Below, piece after piece: positions 1-6,274 of a stretch of 6,545 nucleotides of DNA; the first letter of the stretch is position 1; the number at the start of each line of letters is the position of its first letter. A model generated the notes under the pieces. That model was not told the DNA's origin. It made no database searches and saw nothing but the letters and a program-made list of their open reading frames with translations. The DNA is from Bacteroidota bacterium (GTDB lineage Bacteria; Bacteroidota; Rhodothermia; Rhodothermales; UBA10348), in assembly GCA_018623785.1 (NCBI GenBank), contig JAAZVD010000091.1, positions 1 to 6,545 of the forward strand. The letters run 5' to 3'. The position numbers and the translations under genes were made by a program.

Positions 1-1
1 A

Positions 2-637
2 GAGGCTGCAGCACAACAGGACCTGTTTGGCACCACGGAGGCCGGCGATCTTGCCTTTGAGTCCTGCTGTTGGGAGAAGGGCATCCTAAACGTGGCAGGC
101 ACGGACGAGGCAGGACGAGGATGTCTGGCAGGACCCGTCGTGGCCGCTGCCGTTATCCTTCATCAAGGATCGCGGATCGAGGGCGTTACCGATAGCAAGG
201 CCCTCTCTGCCGCTGCCCGTAGCTCGTTTGCAGACCGTATTCGAAGCGAGGCCGTGGCCTGGAGCGTAGCCGAGTGTTCACCCGAGGAAATTGACCGGAT
301 GAATATTCTTTGGGCGGCCATGGAAGCCATGCGTCGTGCCGTAGCACAGCTGAGCGTGCCTCCCGCATACGTCCTGATCGACGGGAATACCGACATTCCG
401 GGATTGGGTATTCCGTCGCGAACCATCATCAAGGGTGACGCCCGCTCTCACTCGATCGCTGCCGCCTCCATCCTGGCCAAGACGCACCGCGATGCGCTCA
501 TGCAGAGGTTGCACGTGCACCATCCCGGTTTCGGGTGGGACTCCAATGCAGGGTATCCAACGGTAGCCCATTATGAGGGCCTCGCTAAATACGGCCCGAC
601 CCCCCACCATCGCCAAAGCTTCAATCTGCAGCGATGA
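2..637 (+). CDS. rnhB: Ribonuclease HII, 5' end probably outside the window
   Basis: Ribonuclease HII cleaves the RNA strand of RNA/DNA hybrids, removing single misincorporated ribonucleotides and primer remnants in the cytoplasm. Counting from the GTG at 92, the family signature GTDEAGRGCLAGPVVAAAV sits at residues 3-21, LIDGN at 95-99 and KGDARSHSIAAASILAK at 114-130. The four expected metal-binding acidic residues (D5, E6, D97, D116) are all present. The C-terminal block with HPGFGWDSNAGYPT is also typical. The frame stays open leftward to base 2 without a stop, and that stretch reads family-like (an L-A-F-E motif, then W-E-K-G just before the AG-DEAGRG signature). It holds no ATG, GTG or TTG before 92. 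I therefore infer that the true start lies left of the window and the GTG at 92 is an internal valine. A short version starting at 92 remains possible. The stop overlaps the next gene's start (ATGA). Confidence 0.93.
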   Translation, partial: EAAAQQDLFGTTEAGDLAFESCCWEKGILNVAGTDEAGRGCLAGPVVAAAVILHQGSRIEGVTDSKALSAAARSSFADRIRSEAVAWSVAECSPEEIDRMNILWAAMEAMRRAVAQLSVPPAYVLIDGNTDIPGLGIPSRTIIKGDARSHSIAAASILAKTHRDALMQRLHVHHPGFGWDSNAGYPTVAHYEGLAKYGPTPHHRQSFNLQR

Positions 638-1647
638 CTCCCATCCGCGTTTCCATCATCATTGTGTCCTGGAACGCGCTTGATCTGCTCAAGCGGTGTC
701 TTCCGAGCGTCGTGGCCACCGATTTCGACGGATTCGAAATCATCTTGGCCGACAACGCATCCACCGATGGCAGCGCGGAGTGGGTACGGGAAACCTACCC
801 GGAGGTCCGGATTGTTCGGCATCCTGACAACTGGGGCTTTGCACGGGGCAACAACGCGGCCGTACCCCATGCGCGCGGTAACCTTCTTGTGCTGCTCAAC
901 AACGATGTGGAGGTCCCATCCGATTGGCTGAAGCCCATCGTATCCCGATTCGATGCCCACACGGACCTTGGTGCCGCGCAACCCAAACTGCATCAGTTCA
1001 CGGATCGCACCCATTTTGAGTATTCCGGAGCAGCCGGCGGATTCCTGGATTGCTGGGGCTACCCGTTTGCCCGGGGACGGATCTTTGACATACTTGAGGA
1101 AGACCTGGGACAGTACGACGGGGAGCGGGATATTTTCTGGGCCTCAGGTACCTGTCTGGCCGTGCGGCGGGATCTGTGGGACCGCTTGGGAGGTCTTGAA
1201 GAGGCTTTCTTCATGCACATGGAGGAGATTGACCTGTGTTGGCGCATCCATCGCCTGGGATATCGCGTGGAGTGTGTGCCCGAATCCGTGGTCTACCATA
1301 TGGGCGGAGGCAGTCTCCCGGCCGGTAATCCAAGAAAGACCTATCTGAACTTCCGCAACAATCTCCTGATGCTCTATCGGAACCTGCCCCGAGGAGCGTG
1401 GTGGCGCACGCTCATCATCCGGAGCCTGCTGGACAGCGTGGCTGCGCTGCGCTCCCTGCTGAGTGGAAACACCCGGGATGCGTGGGCCATCCTGAGGGCC
1501 TACCTGGCTGCCCACCGTATGAAGGGCATGATCACCGATATGGATGCTCCCTACGTGCCACTACCCTATCGGGGAAGTATCGTCCTGGATCGTTTCGTGC
1601 GGGGTAAAAGGCGGTATCAGGATCTGCCAACGGAGCGTCACACCTGA
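634..1647 (+). CDS. Family 2 glycosyltransferase (GT-A fold, rhamnosyltransferase-like)
   Basis: This 337-residue protein is an inverting GT2 glycosyltransferase of the WbbL/rhamnosyltransferase-like group. Such enzymes move a nucleotide-activated sugar onto a growing surface polysaccharide or lipid-linked oligosaccharide at the cytoplasmic face of the membrane. Visible motifs are the N-terminal Rossmann-like strand VSIIIVSWN (6-14), DNASTDGS (40-47) for nucleotide binding, NWGFARGNN (66-74), the DXD-equivalent NNDVE (89-93), and an acceptor/catalytic-side block ASGTCLAVRRD (170-180) followed by MEEIDLCWR (196-204). The C-terminal tail from about 235, with TYLNFRNNLLMLYRN, is amphipathic and typical of the group; no clear transmembrane helix is obvious. 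Donor and acceptor cannot be told from the sequence. Its ATG overlaps the rnhB stop by four bases, so translation is probably coupled. No Shine-Dalgarno site is evident. Confidence 0.92.
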   Translation: MTPIRVSIIIVSWNALDLLKRCLPSVVATDFDGFEIILADNASTDGSAEWVRETYPEVRIVRHPDNWGFARGNNAAVPHARGNLLVLLNNDVEVPSDWLKPIVSRFDAHTDLGAAQPKLHQFTDRTHFEYSGAAGGFLDCWGYPFARGRIFDILEEDLGQYDGERDIFWASGTCLAVRRDLWDRLGGLEEAFFMHMEEIDLCWRIHRLGYRVECVPESVVYHMGGGSLPAGNPRKTYLNFRNNLLMLYRNLPRGAWWRTLIIRSLLDSVAALRSLLSGNTRDAWAILRAYLAAHRMKGMITDMDAPYVPLPYRGSIVLDRFVRGKRRYQDLPTERHT

Positions 1648-1693
1648 GACCTACGTCCTCTGATCTTTTCGCGCCAGGGTTTGCCAGGCTGCT

Positions 1694-3208
1694 TCATTCA
1701 AGGCGAACCAGAGGGCGGGTTTCTGACAAACCGTTCCCTCGAATCCGCACAAAAAACACGCCGCCAACGTGGTTGTCCAGCGGCACCGTATAGTGCTGAC
1801 GACCTGCGCCCGTCGTCTCAGGCCGTTCCTCCCATAGTACGCGCCCAAGCGTGTCGATCAATTGCAGTGTTGGACGAGGACCCACGAGGCGGGCATCCCA
1901 GGAAACGGTCAGGGCGTGGGAAGCCGGGTTGGGCCACACCTCGATAGAAATCGGACGTAGAACAGGCTGCGATGGAGCACCAGCACCCGACGTGAGCCCA
2001 CGCAGTTCTTCGATGGACGGGATATTCTCCCAGGCCATGGTGCGCCACTGAGCATCAGGAAGTGATGCGGCATCAATCGTGGCACGAAACGCTTGGAGCG
2101 GCAGCCGCACTTCGGAATCCGTTCCAAAATGCAGGGTATACCCATCTGGAAGCGGGATGCCGTAAGTATGGAAATGCGGCCGGTGGCCGAACGTCCAGGC
2201 CGCCAGATCCCGGGAGAAAAAGACGGCATCCGACATCGTGAACATGTAAATCCCTGATGATAGGTCGGTCACGAATCCCTCTGCCGTGCCAATCAGCACG
2301 GAGCGGTAATGCCAAGTAAAGCCATCTTCGGAATGATAGATGAGTACGAATGGCGGGTCATTGTACCCGTTGCCATTAGGATCGGGCGCTACCGAATCCA
2401 TGGCCTCGCTGTAATGCGGCATCACGCCGACCCATGATCCATCGTCAAGTCGGGTAATGTTGAGGAAAGAGTTGAACTGAAGCGCATTTTGGGGAAGTCC
2501 GAGTTGATTCCGGACCTCCGAGGGTGCCGGCAGCAATACTTGGGGCGTCGTCGATTCCACCCAATCCAGACCGTCCTCAGATTCCCAACTACGGATGCCA
2601 TCCATATTGCCAAAGGCTCTCCAACGGCCATCCGGCAGCAGAAACATTTGTCGCCAAAGCAAACGTGTCGGCAAATTGTAATCCGCCTCGATATCAAAGC
2701 TGATCGGATCCGTGACGGCATTCACCGGCTCCTTGGATACCCAACGTGCAGATTGGAACGCCACTCTGTGGTCGCCTGCAAAGTAAAGCGCGACCCTCCC
2801 GTCCGGCAGTCGTACCGCAGATGGGTCTGCAATCTGCTCGATTCCCGCGGGGCGTCCGGACATCTGATTCAGCGCCGTAATGCCCGGCGTGTCGTAGCGG
2901 ATGGGGGCTCCCAAATCCCGTTCATCGACGACAGCACCCGAGTCCCATGGTGCCGCCAGGGTAAACAGCCCGCAATACCAGCCCGCATCAAAAAACGCTT
3001 CATCCGGGGCTGAATCTCCCCGGAAAACAGATTCCACCTCGGCTCTGGCATGGATATCGCTGAACAGGCGCTGCCCCATGCATTCCCAGAAATCCCCACT
3101 CAGGGCATCCAGCCAGGGACGTCCATCTTCCAATTCCTGTGCCGCCAAGTGGGTAAACAAATTCTCCTGGTTGGCCTGGGCCCTGACAACAACGTTGCTG
3201 GAGGCCAA
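1694..3208 (-). CDS. Putative T9SS cargo with propeller-like repeats and C-terminal sorting domain; frame lacks a proper start
   Basis: The 504 residues counted from the TTG at 3208 look like a secreted or cell-surface protein. The last ~85 residues (about 419-504) form a type IX secretion sorting domain: IEVWPNPAS (422-430), a strand with LQLIDTLGRVLWE (448-460), GGVFFVRIRG (482-491) and a final short strand. The main body has three S-x-D-x-x-x-W repeats at 210-216, 293-299 and 332-338, resembling the loops of sialidase or GH43-like beta-propellers, plus an ADPSAVRLPDGRVALYF stretch (127-143) like a first propeller blade. Enzyme activity and substrate are unknown; an inactive binding propeller is equally possible. 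The TTG start gives only half a signal peptide (ASSNVVVRAQA). Upstream in this frame there are nine codons with no ATG/GTG/TTG, then TAA (3238-3236). A fitting signal-peptide start lies in another frame at 3249. The gene converges on the glycosyltransferase with 46 bases between the stops. Confidence 0.8.
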   Translation of the reverse strand: MASSNVVVRAQANQENLFTHLAAQELEDGRPWLDALSGDFWECMGQRLFSDIHARAEVESVFRGDSAPDEAFFDAGWYCGLFTLAAPWDSGAVVDERDLGAPIRYDTPGITALNQMSGRPAGIEQIADPSAVRLPDGRVALYFAGDHRVAFQSARWVSKEPVNAVTDPISFDIEADYNLPTRLLWRQMFLLPDGRWRAFGNMDGIRSWESEDGLDWVESTTPQVLLPAPSEVRNQLGLPQNALQFNSFLNITRLDDGSWVGVMPHYSEAMDSVAPDPNGNGYNDPPFVLIYHSEDGFTWHYRSVLIGTAEGFVTDLSSGIYMFTMSDAVFFSRDLAAWTFGHRPHFHTYGIPLPDGYTLHFGTDSEVRLPLQAFRATIDAASLPDAQWRTMAWENIPSIEELRGLTSGAGAPSQPVLRPISIEVWPNPASHALTVSWDARLVGPRPTLQLIDTLGRVLWEERPETTGAGRQHYTVPLDNHVGGVFFVRIRGNGLSETRPLVRLE

Positions 3209-3249
3209 CAGCAGACCTATAGCACCAAGAGGTATTTACGAGAGATCAT
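3209..3249 (-). other. Out-of-frame signal-peptide start of the T9SS cargo gene
   Basis: On the minus strand an ATG at 3249-3247 encodes MISRKYLLVL and then hits TAG at 3219-3217. This is a classic signal-peptide n-region (R4, K5) running into a hydrophobic core. The downstream frame supplies the rest of the core, GLLLASSNVVV, and an RAQA cleavage-like end. The distance from this ATG to the TTG at 3208 is 41 bases, so one added base (or two removed) near 3217-3222 would join them into one complete signal peptide. Joining is inference; the two half-peptides and the frame offset are seen directly. No Shine-Dalgarno site precedes the ATG, as is common in Bacteroidota. Confidence 0.7.
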
Positions 3250-3401
3250 GGTGTTAAACGCTGAAGACCGGGCAGTGACCGGTAAGATAGCCGTTACTAT
3301 GGAAACGTCTGACCGTTGCCGCCATGAGGAAAACTGTACCGGATTGGGATGTCTGACCTGACGTATCTTGCTACCCCAACACACATAAATCCTTTGTTCA
3401 C
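3250..3401. other. Divergent intergenic region between T9SS cargo and cysteine-rich gene
   Basis: This ~150-base spacer must hold the promoters for both flanking genes, which point away from each other. I found no exact TAnnTTTG -7 element on either strand, no convincing hairpin and no clear operator repeat. Confidence 0.5.
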
Positions 3402-3608
3402 ATGGCAGCCTATACCTGCAACAAATGCGGCATGAGCGTCGGTTCGATGACCTGCGGTCACTGCGGCAAGGAGCTCATTCACGATACCATCACCACCGGA
3501 TCCGGCGCTGAGGTTGCTGTATCTCGCTGCCCGGACGGCCATGGCAAGGTCAAGTCTCCCATGTGCTGCGGCAATGACATGACGTGCGAAATCGGCCAGG
3601 GCAGCTGA
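3402..3608 (+). CDS. Small cysteine-rich zinc-ribbon-type protein
   Basis: A 68-residue soluble protein with eight cysteines and no signal peptide or membrane segment. C6-x2-C9 (CNKC) and C18-x2-C21 (CGHC) form a compact four-cysteine knuckle pair, as in zinc ribbons or rubredoxin-like folds. A second cluster follows: C43, then SPMCCGNDM with C55 and C56, and C62. The CCG-x-x-M element recalls the second metal-ligand pair of desulforedoxin-like domains, so iron rather than zinc at one site is possible. The composition and the ordered C-P-x-G...K-S-P-M-C-C-G pattern look conserved rather than random, which supports a real gene despite its size. The function is not known to me. It stands alone, divergent from the T9SS cargo gene and convergent with the permease gene. 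The ATG at 3402 is the only sensible start, directly ahead of the first ligand pair. Confidence 0.85.
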   Translation: MAAYTCNKCGMSVGSMTCGHCGKELIHDTITTGSGAEVAVSRCPDGHGKVKSPMCCGNDMTCEIGQGS

Positions 3609-3646
3609 CACCGGGTTCGGATAATCGAATCTAAGGAACGACTGCC

Positions 3647-4552
3647 CTAGCGGCGGGCACTGACGAACAGCCCCAGCGCAGTCAGGATGAGTATCATGGC
3701 CCCCAAGGCGGGTGCCGAAGGTACTTCGTTAAAAGCTATAGTACCCCACAGCGAAGCGACGACCGGGACGCCCAAGGATGCCAAGCCAGCCGTCGTAGCT
3801 GATAGATACTTCAGGGACCAGTTGAGCGACCCGTGTCCGAGTACGTGGGGAACAAGGGCCATGCCCAAACAAAGGGCGTAAATTTCCCATCCCCATCCTA
3901 GTAACGAAGAGCCCTGCACAATGGCTACAACGACCGTCGTGAGGGCCGTTACCACGTACACCGGAGCTACGTAGGCCAGCCACGACCGCCGCTGTCGGAC
4001 GTACCTCCCAATAAGCAAATAGACGGAGAGAAATCCCGCTGCGCTCAGCGCGAGTCCATTACCCAGCATCGGTTGTACCGCCGCCTCGACCGTGGGGCTC
4101 CGATCAATCCAGCTCAAGGCTCCCACTCCGGCAATGGCCACCAACAGCGAAAAAAGTTCGCGACCGTTGAGGCGCTCCCTGAAGAGTAAGAAACCCAGCA
4201 TGGCCAAGAACAATGGACTCAAAGCTACCAGCGCAGACGCAGATGCCACGCTGGTGTAGTAGAGAGCGTTGATCCAGGTCACGAAGTGCAATCCCAAAAA
4301 GAGCCCTGACCCTACAATCAAGCCCCACTCCCGCCCCGATAATTCCTGAATCTCCTCTCGGGCCTTCGTGGCTGCTACAGGAATCAGAAGGAGAGCTCCA
4401 AATACGGTGCGCCACACCGCTACCGTTTCCCCTGGTGCCTCCGTGGCCCAGCGAATGAACAACACACTTGTCGAGATGGCGGTCAGGCCGATGCCCAACG
4501 CCAACCACGCGCGAACGGGAGTTGCTTCGGACGGAGTAGGCGAAACCTGCAT
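3647..4552 (-). CDS. EamA/DMT-superfamily permease
   Basis: A 301-residue inner-membrane protein of the drug/metabolite transporter superfamily (10-TMS, EamA type). It shows the duplicated layout: repeat 1 at about 15-148 and repeat 2 at about 165-298, each with five hydrophobic helices. Typical family marks are the conserved helix end SASALVALSPLFLAMLGFLLFRER broken here as SASALVALSPLF (104-115) with FRERL (124-128), and the matching site in repeat 2, TTAGLASLGVPVVASLWG (253-270) followed by AFNEVPSAP (273-281). Members usually export amino acids, nucleobases or other metabolites; the substrate cannot be assigned here. The length is normal for the family. The ATG shares one base with the upstream stop (TAATG), so translation is probably coupled to the DUF4293 gene. 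It converges on the small cysteine-rich gene with 38 bases between the stops and no obvious terminator hairpin. Confidence 0.92.
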   Translation of the reverse strand: MQVSPTPSEATPVRAWLALGIGLTAISTSVLFIRWATEAPGETVAVWRTVFGALLLIPVAATKAREEIQELSGREWGLIVGSGLFLGLHFVTWINALYYTSVASASALVALSPLFLAMLGFLLFRERLNGRELFSLLVAIAGVGALSWIDRSPTVEAAVQPMLGNGLALSAAGFLSVYLLIGRYVRQRRSWLAYVAPVYVVTALTTVVVAIVQGSSLLGWGWEIYALCLGMALVPHVLGHGSLNWSLKYLSATTAGLASLGVPVVASLWGTIAFNEVPSAPALGAMILILTALGLFVSARR

Positions 4553-4974
4553 TACCGCAGGCGATCCATTGACTTGATCAGATCGGTGTCCTTATCGATG
4601 CCCCGTCGAGCCATGAGAAACATGAGATAAGCCATGACCGGTGCTCCAAAGCCGACCCAGTACTCGAACGTCGCGTCGGTCGAAATGGAAGCGAATCCGC
4701 CTGCCATCGAGTTGAGCACCACTTTAAGGACCAGCGCCAGCAGCACGACAATCTGCATGGCAACCACCAAGCTGCGCTGCCGCTTCCTGTCCTTATACAG
4801 GAAGATGGCCGTAACGCCACCGGCCGCTGCCAGGCCGAAAAGACCCATGGATACCGGCACATACCACGCAAGCGACGCCGTAGCCGCACTCGTCCAAGCC
4901 CCATCAGCCAGGAACAAGATACCCAGGCAGATAACTGCCAGAAGCAGGTAAACGGTTTGCAGTCGTTGAATCAT
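4552..4974 (-). CDS. DUF4293 family membrane protein
   Basis: A 140-residue protein with four predicted membrane helices (about 7-23, 38-60, 68-88 and 105-122) and a short cytoplasmic tail. The N-terminal MIQRLQTVYLLLA, the basic loop after helix 2 (YKDRKRQRSL, 60-69) and the C-terminal block ARRGIDKDTDLIKSMDRLR (122-140) match my recollection of DUF4293, a family of unknown function found mainly in Bacteroidota. The conserved RGI-x-KD-x-x-LI-K-S-x-DRLR tail is the strongest sign. It appears to be the first gene of a two-gene unit with the EamA permease, which may hint at a shared membrane role, but no function is established. A possible promoter -7 element lies about 50 bases upstream. The start is the first ATG and gives the family's usual N-terminus. 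Confidence 0.88.
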   Translation of the reverse strand: MIQRLQTVYLLLAVICLGILFLADGAWTSAATASLAWYVPVSMGLFGLAAAGGVTAIFLYKDRKRQRSLVVAMQIVVLLALVLKVVLNSMAGGFASISTDATFEYWVGFGAPVMAYLMFLMARRGIDKDTDLIKSMDRLR

Positions 4975-5023
4975 GACACTGGACCTGAATGAATCGGGGC
5001 TACCTGAGCAATAACGGACCCGA

Positions 5024-5031
5024 CAAACGTA
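5024..5031 (-). promoter_or_regulatory. Possible Bacteroidota-type -7 element (TAnnTTTG) for the DUF4293 unit
   Basis: On the minus strand the bases read TACGTTTG, an exact match to the Bacteroidota primary-sigma -7 consensus TAnnTTTG. It would place transcription start roughly 40-45 bases before the DUF4293 ATG. No matching TTG/TTTG -33 element sits 17-21 bases upstream, because that stretch is occupied by the terminator's U-tract and stem, so this is a tentative call. Confidence 0.35.
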
Positions 5032-5042
5032 CGGCTGGAAGC

Positions 5043-5075
5043 AAAAAAAAGGGCCCCGCGGAGGCGGGGCCCTTT
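5043..5075 (-). terminator. Rho-independent terminator of the ExbD operon
   Basis: A perfect inverted repeat pairs 5048-5059 with 5064-5075 (core GGGCCCCGC against GCGGGGCCC, with three flanking A-T pairs) around a four-base GGAG loop. Read on the minus strand, the stem runs into eight consecutive T (5050-5043), the classic intrinsic-terminator layout. It lies 50 bases after the stop of the last ExbD gene, so it most likely ends that operon and insulates the DUF4293 unit downstream. On the plus strand only CTTTC follows the stem, so it should act mainly in one direction. Confidence 0.92.
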
Positions 5076-5124
5076 CGATTTCGGTATTGATTCACGCAGC
5101 GCCCAAGCGCCGAGCGTGGACAAA

Positions 5125-5577
5125 TCAGGACGGTATTTCCCTACGCGACGAGTAGTTGATTCGCAGCGTACCCGCCTCTCGGAGCTCCTGCTGGACATCG
5201 AGTACGATCCCCATCTCCGACGTTTCATCCACCTTGAGCGACACGATGAGCTTGGGCTGCTCGACCAGCTTGCGGTACATGACCGTCCGGATGGTACCTG
5301 TGTCCTCGATCAAGGCGTCATCAATCTGGACACCGGTTTCTCCCAGTCGGTTGCCATCCAACTTGCGCGGGCCGATGTAGATATAGGACACAAGACGTTT
5401 CTGATCAATCTTGGTGAGCGCCTCGGCCTGTGGCAACGTCGTACGCACCTGAACCGTGGTCTCCCGAAGTACCGTACTGACCATGAAGAAGATCAGCAGC
5501 ATGAAGATGATATCCGGGAGCGAAGCGGTAGGGATATCCTGCTTCGTTTGAACCTTCTTTTGAAAGTGACCTGACAT
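5125..5577 (-). CDS. exbD: ExbD/TolR-family biopolymer transport protein (distal copy)
   Basis: A 150-residue single-pass inner-membrane protein of the ExbD/TolR family, the proton-channel partner that couples the proton motive force to TonB-dependent outer-membrane uptake. It has a short basic cytoplasmic N-terminus (K7, K8, K12), then IPTASLPDIIFMLLIFFMVST (about 15-35) as the transmembrane helix. This carries the conserved proton-path aspartate D22 (equivalent to D25 of E. coli ExbD). The rest is a periplasmic domain starting with the usual short strand ending in LPQA (48-51). The length is close to the family norm. It is the last gene of the operon, 34 bases after the other exbD and 50 bases before the terminator. 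It differs clearly from its neighbour outside the membrane helix, so the pair are paralogues with distinct partners or roles rather than a recent duplication. No Shine-Dalgarno site is visible. Confidence 0.92.
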   Translation of the reverse strand: MSGHFQKKVQTKQDIPTASLPDIIFMLLIFFMVSTVLRETTVQVRTTLPQAEALTKIDQKRLVSYIYIGPRKLDGNRLGETGVQIDDALIEDTGTIRTVMYRKLVEQPKLIVSLKVDETSEMGIVLDVQQELREAGTLRINYSSRREIPS

Positions 5578-5611
5578 GGAGTTCGGAATCGTTTACAGAT
5601 TGTGCGTTGCG

Positions 5612-6169
5612 TTACGCCGCATCGGGCTCAGCAATGGATATGGCCGCCTTGATCTTGTCGCGAATGGCGTTTTCCGCGTCGGACTCCTCAATGGAGTCAA
5701 CGTAGGTCGCGTAATCCGGGAATCCGAGCGCGCGCGCTTCGGCATCCCACATCTCGAAGTAGGCCATCCACACTTCGTCCATGACACCGATGTACGCCTC
5801 GTAGGGAGTCTGGCGGGCCGTTTTGATGGAGACGAGAGCCTTGCCGGTCTCCTCCGCGTAACGCGGATCTTCCCCGTTGTTCAAGACGTGCTTCTTCACT
5901 TCCTCTCGAATGAGCTGCACGGCTGAAGGCTGATCTTCGACCAGCACAAGCCCTTGCTCGTTAACCAAGATCTTGAGGACGTTGCGTTCCTTGATCGGCG
6001 GTGGTTCCACATCATCCTCCAATTTGGGAGGAAGTACCATTCCGATTCCCGTATCAACGTCAATGGTCGTTGTAACCAGGAAGAAAATGAGCAGCAGGAA
6101 GGCGATGTCCGCCATCGAAGACGTTGGAATTTCCGCCTCTTTGCGCTTTTTCTTTTTCAGCAATGACAT
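5612..6169 (-). CDS. exbD: ExbD/TolR-family biopolymer transport protein (proximal copy, long form)
   Basis: A 185-residue ExbD with a strongly basic N-terminus (KKKKRK, 5-10), the transmembrane segment [21 protein letters not shown] (14-34) holding the conserved aspartate D21, and a periplasmic domain starting VLPPK (45-49). It is longer than a standard ~140-residue ExbD. The extra C-terminal part, with [20 protein letters not shown] (121-140) and a final AEPDA (180-184), resembles what I recall of Bacteroidota ExbD proteins, so the length is probably lineage-typical. A GAGGG-like Shine-Dalgarno stretch about 8-10 bases before the ATG at 6169 supports this start, one of the few visible in the window. 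It sits between the truncated membrane protein gene (105-base gap) and the second exbD. It presumably assembles with an ExbB/MotA-type proton channel encoded beyond the right edge. Confidence 0.93.
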   Translation of the reverse strand: MSLLKKKKRKEAEIPTSSMADIAFLLLIFFLVTTTIDVDTGIGMVLPPKLEDDVEPPPIKERNVLKILVNEQGLVLVEDQPSAVQLIREEVKKHVLNNGEDPRYAEETGKALVSIKTARQTPYEAYIGVMDEVWMAYFEMWDAEARALGFPDYATYVDSIEESDAENAIRDKIKAAISIAEPDAA

Positions 6170-6178
6170 GATGATTTC

Positions 6179-6184
6179 CCTCTG
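6179..6184 (-). promoter_or_regulatory. Ribosome binding site of the long-form exbD
   Basis: The minus strand reads AGAGGG, a partial match to the anti-Shine-Dalgarno complement, nine bases before the ATG at 6169. It favours that ATG as the start. The other genes whose upstream region is visible here show no comparable site. Confidence 0.5.
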
Positions 6185-6274
6185 ATGGGGTTATTTCCCC
6201 TTGGCGTGTCCGACCGAGAGCACCCGATCACCACGCAAAGGCGGTTGTACTGTCGCGTAGCGTGCCGGCGGTTC

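Noticed and set aside
571..1014. Minus-strand open frame of 147 residues across rnhB and the glycosyltransferase
   Set aside because: It spans the boundary of two well-supported plus-strand genes and shows no domain features.
1648..1693. Possible bidirectional terminator between the two convergent genes, with CCTGGC repeated twice
   Set aside because: The repeats are direct, not inverted, and I found no stable stem with a T-tract.
2489..3013. Plus-strand open frame of 174 residues opposite the T9SS cargo gene
   Set aside because: The composition (rich in R, Q and basic residues) and lack of any motif indicate an antisense shadow of the real minus-strand gene.
3609..3646. TTCG...CGAA inverted repeat between the cysteine-rich gene and the permease gene
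   Set aside because: A four-base stem with no T-tract is not enough for a terminator call.
3402..4974. Idea that the cysteine-rich protein, permease and DUF4293 form a metal-export or defence system
   Set aside because: The cysteine-rich gene is on the opposite strand and convergent with the pair; nothing in the sequence ties their functions together.
5576..5926. Plus-strand open frame of 116 residues opposite the long exbD
   Set aside because: It is antisense to a clear ExbD gene, with no recognisable motif and no start context; a shadow frame.
6188..6201. Short inverted repeat GGGG-TTATTT-CCCC between the membrane protein and the long exbD
   Set aside because: Only four base pairs with a six-base loop and no U-tract; too weak to call a terminator or attenuator.
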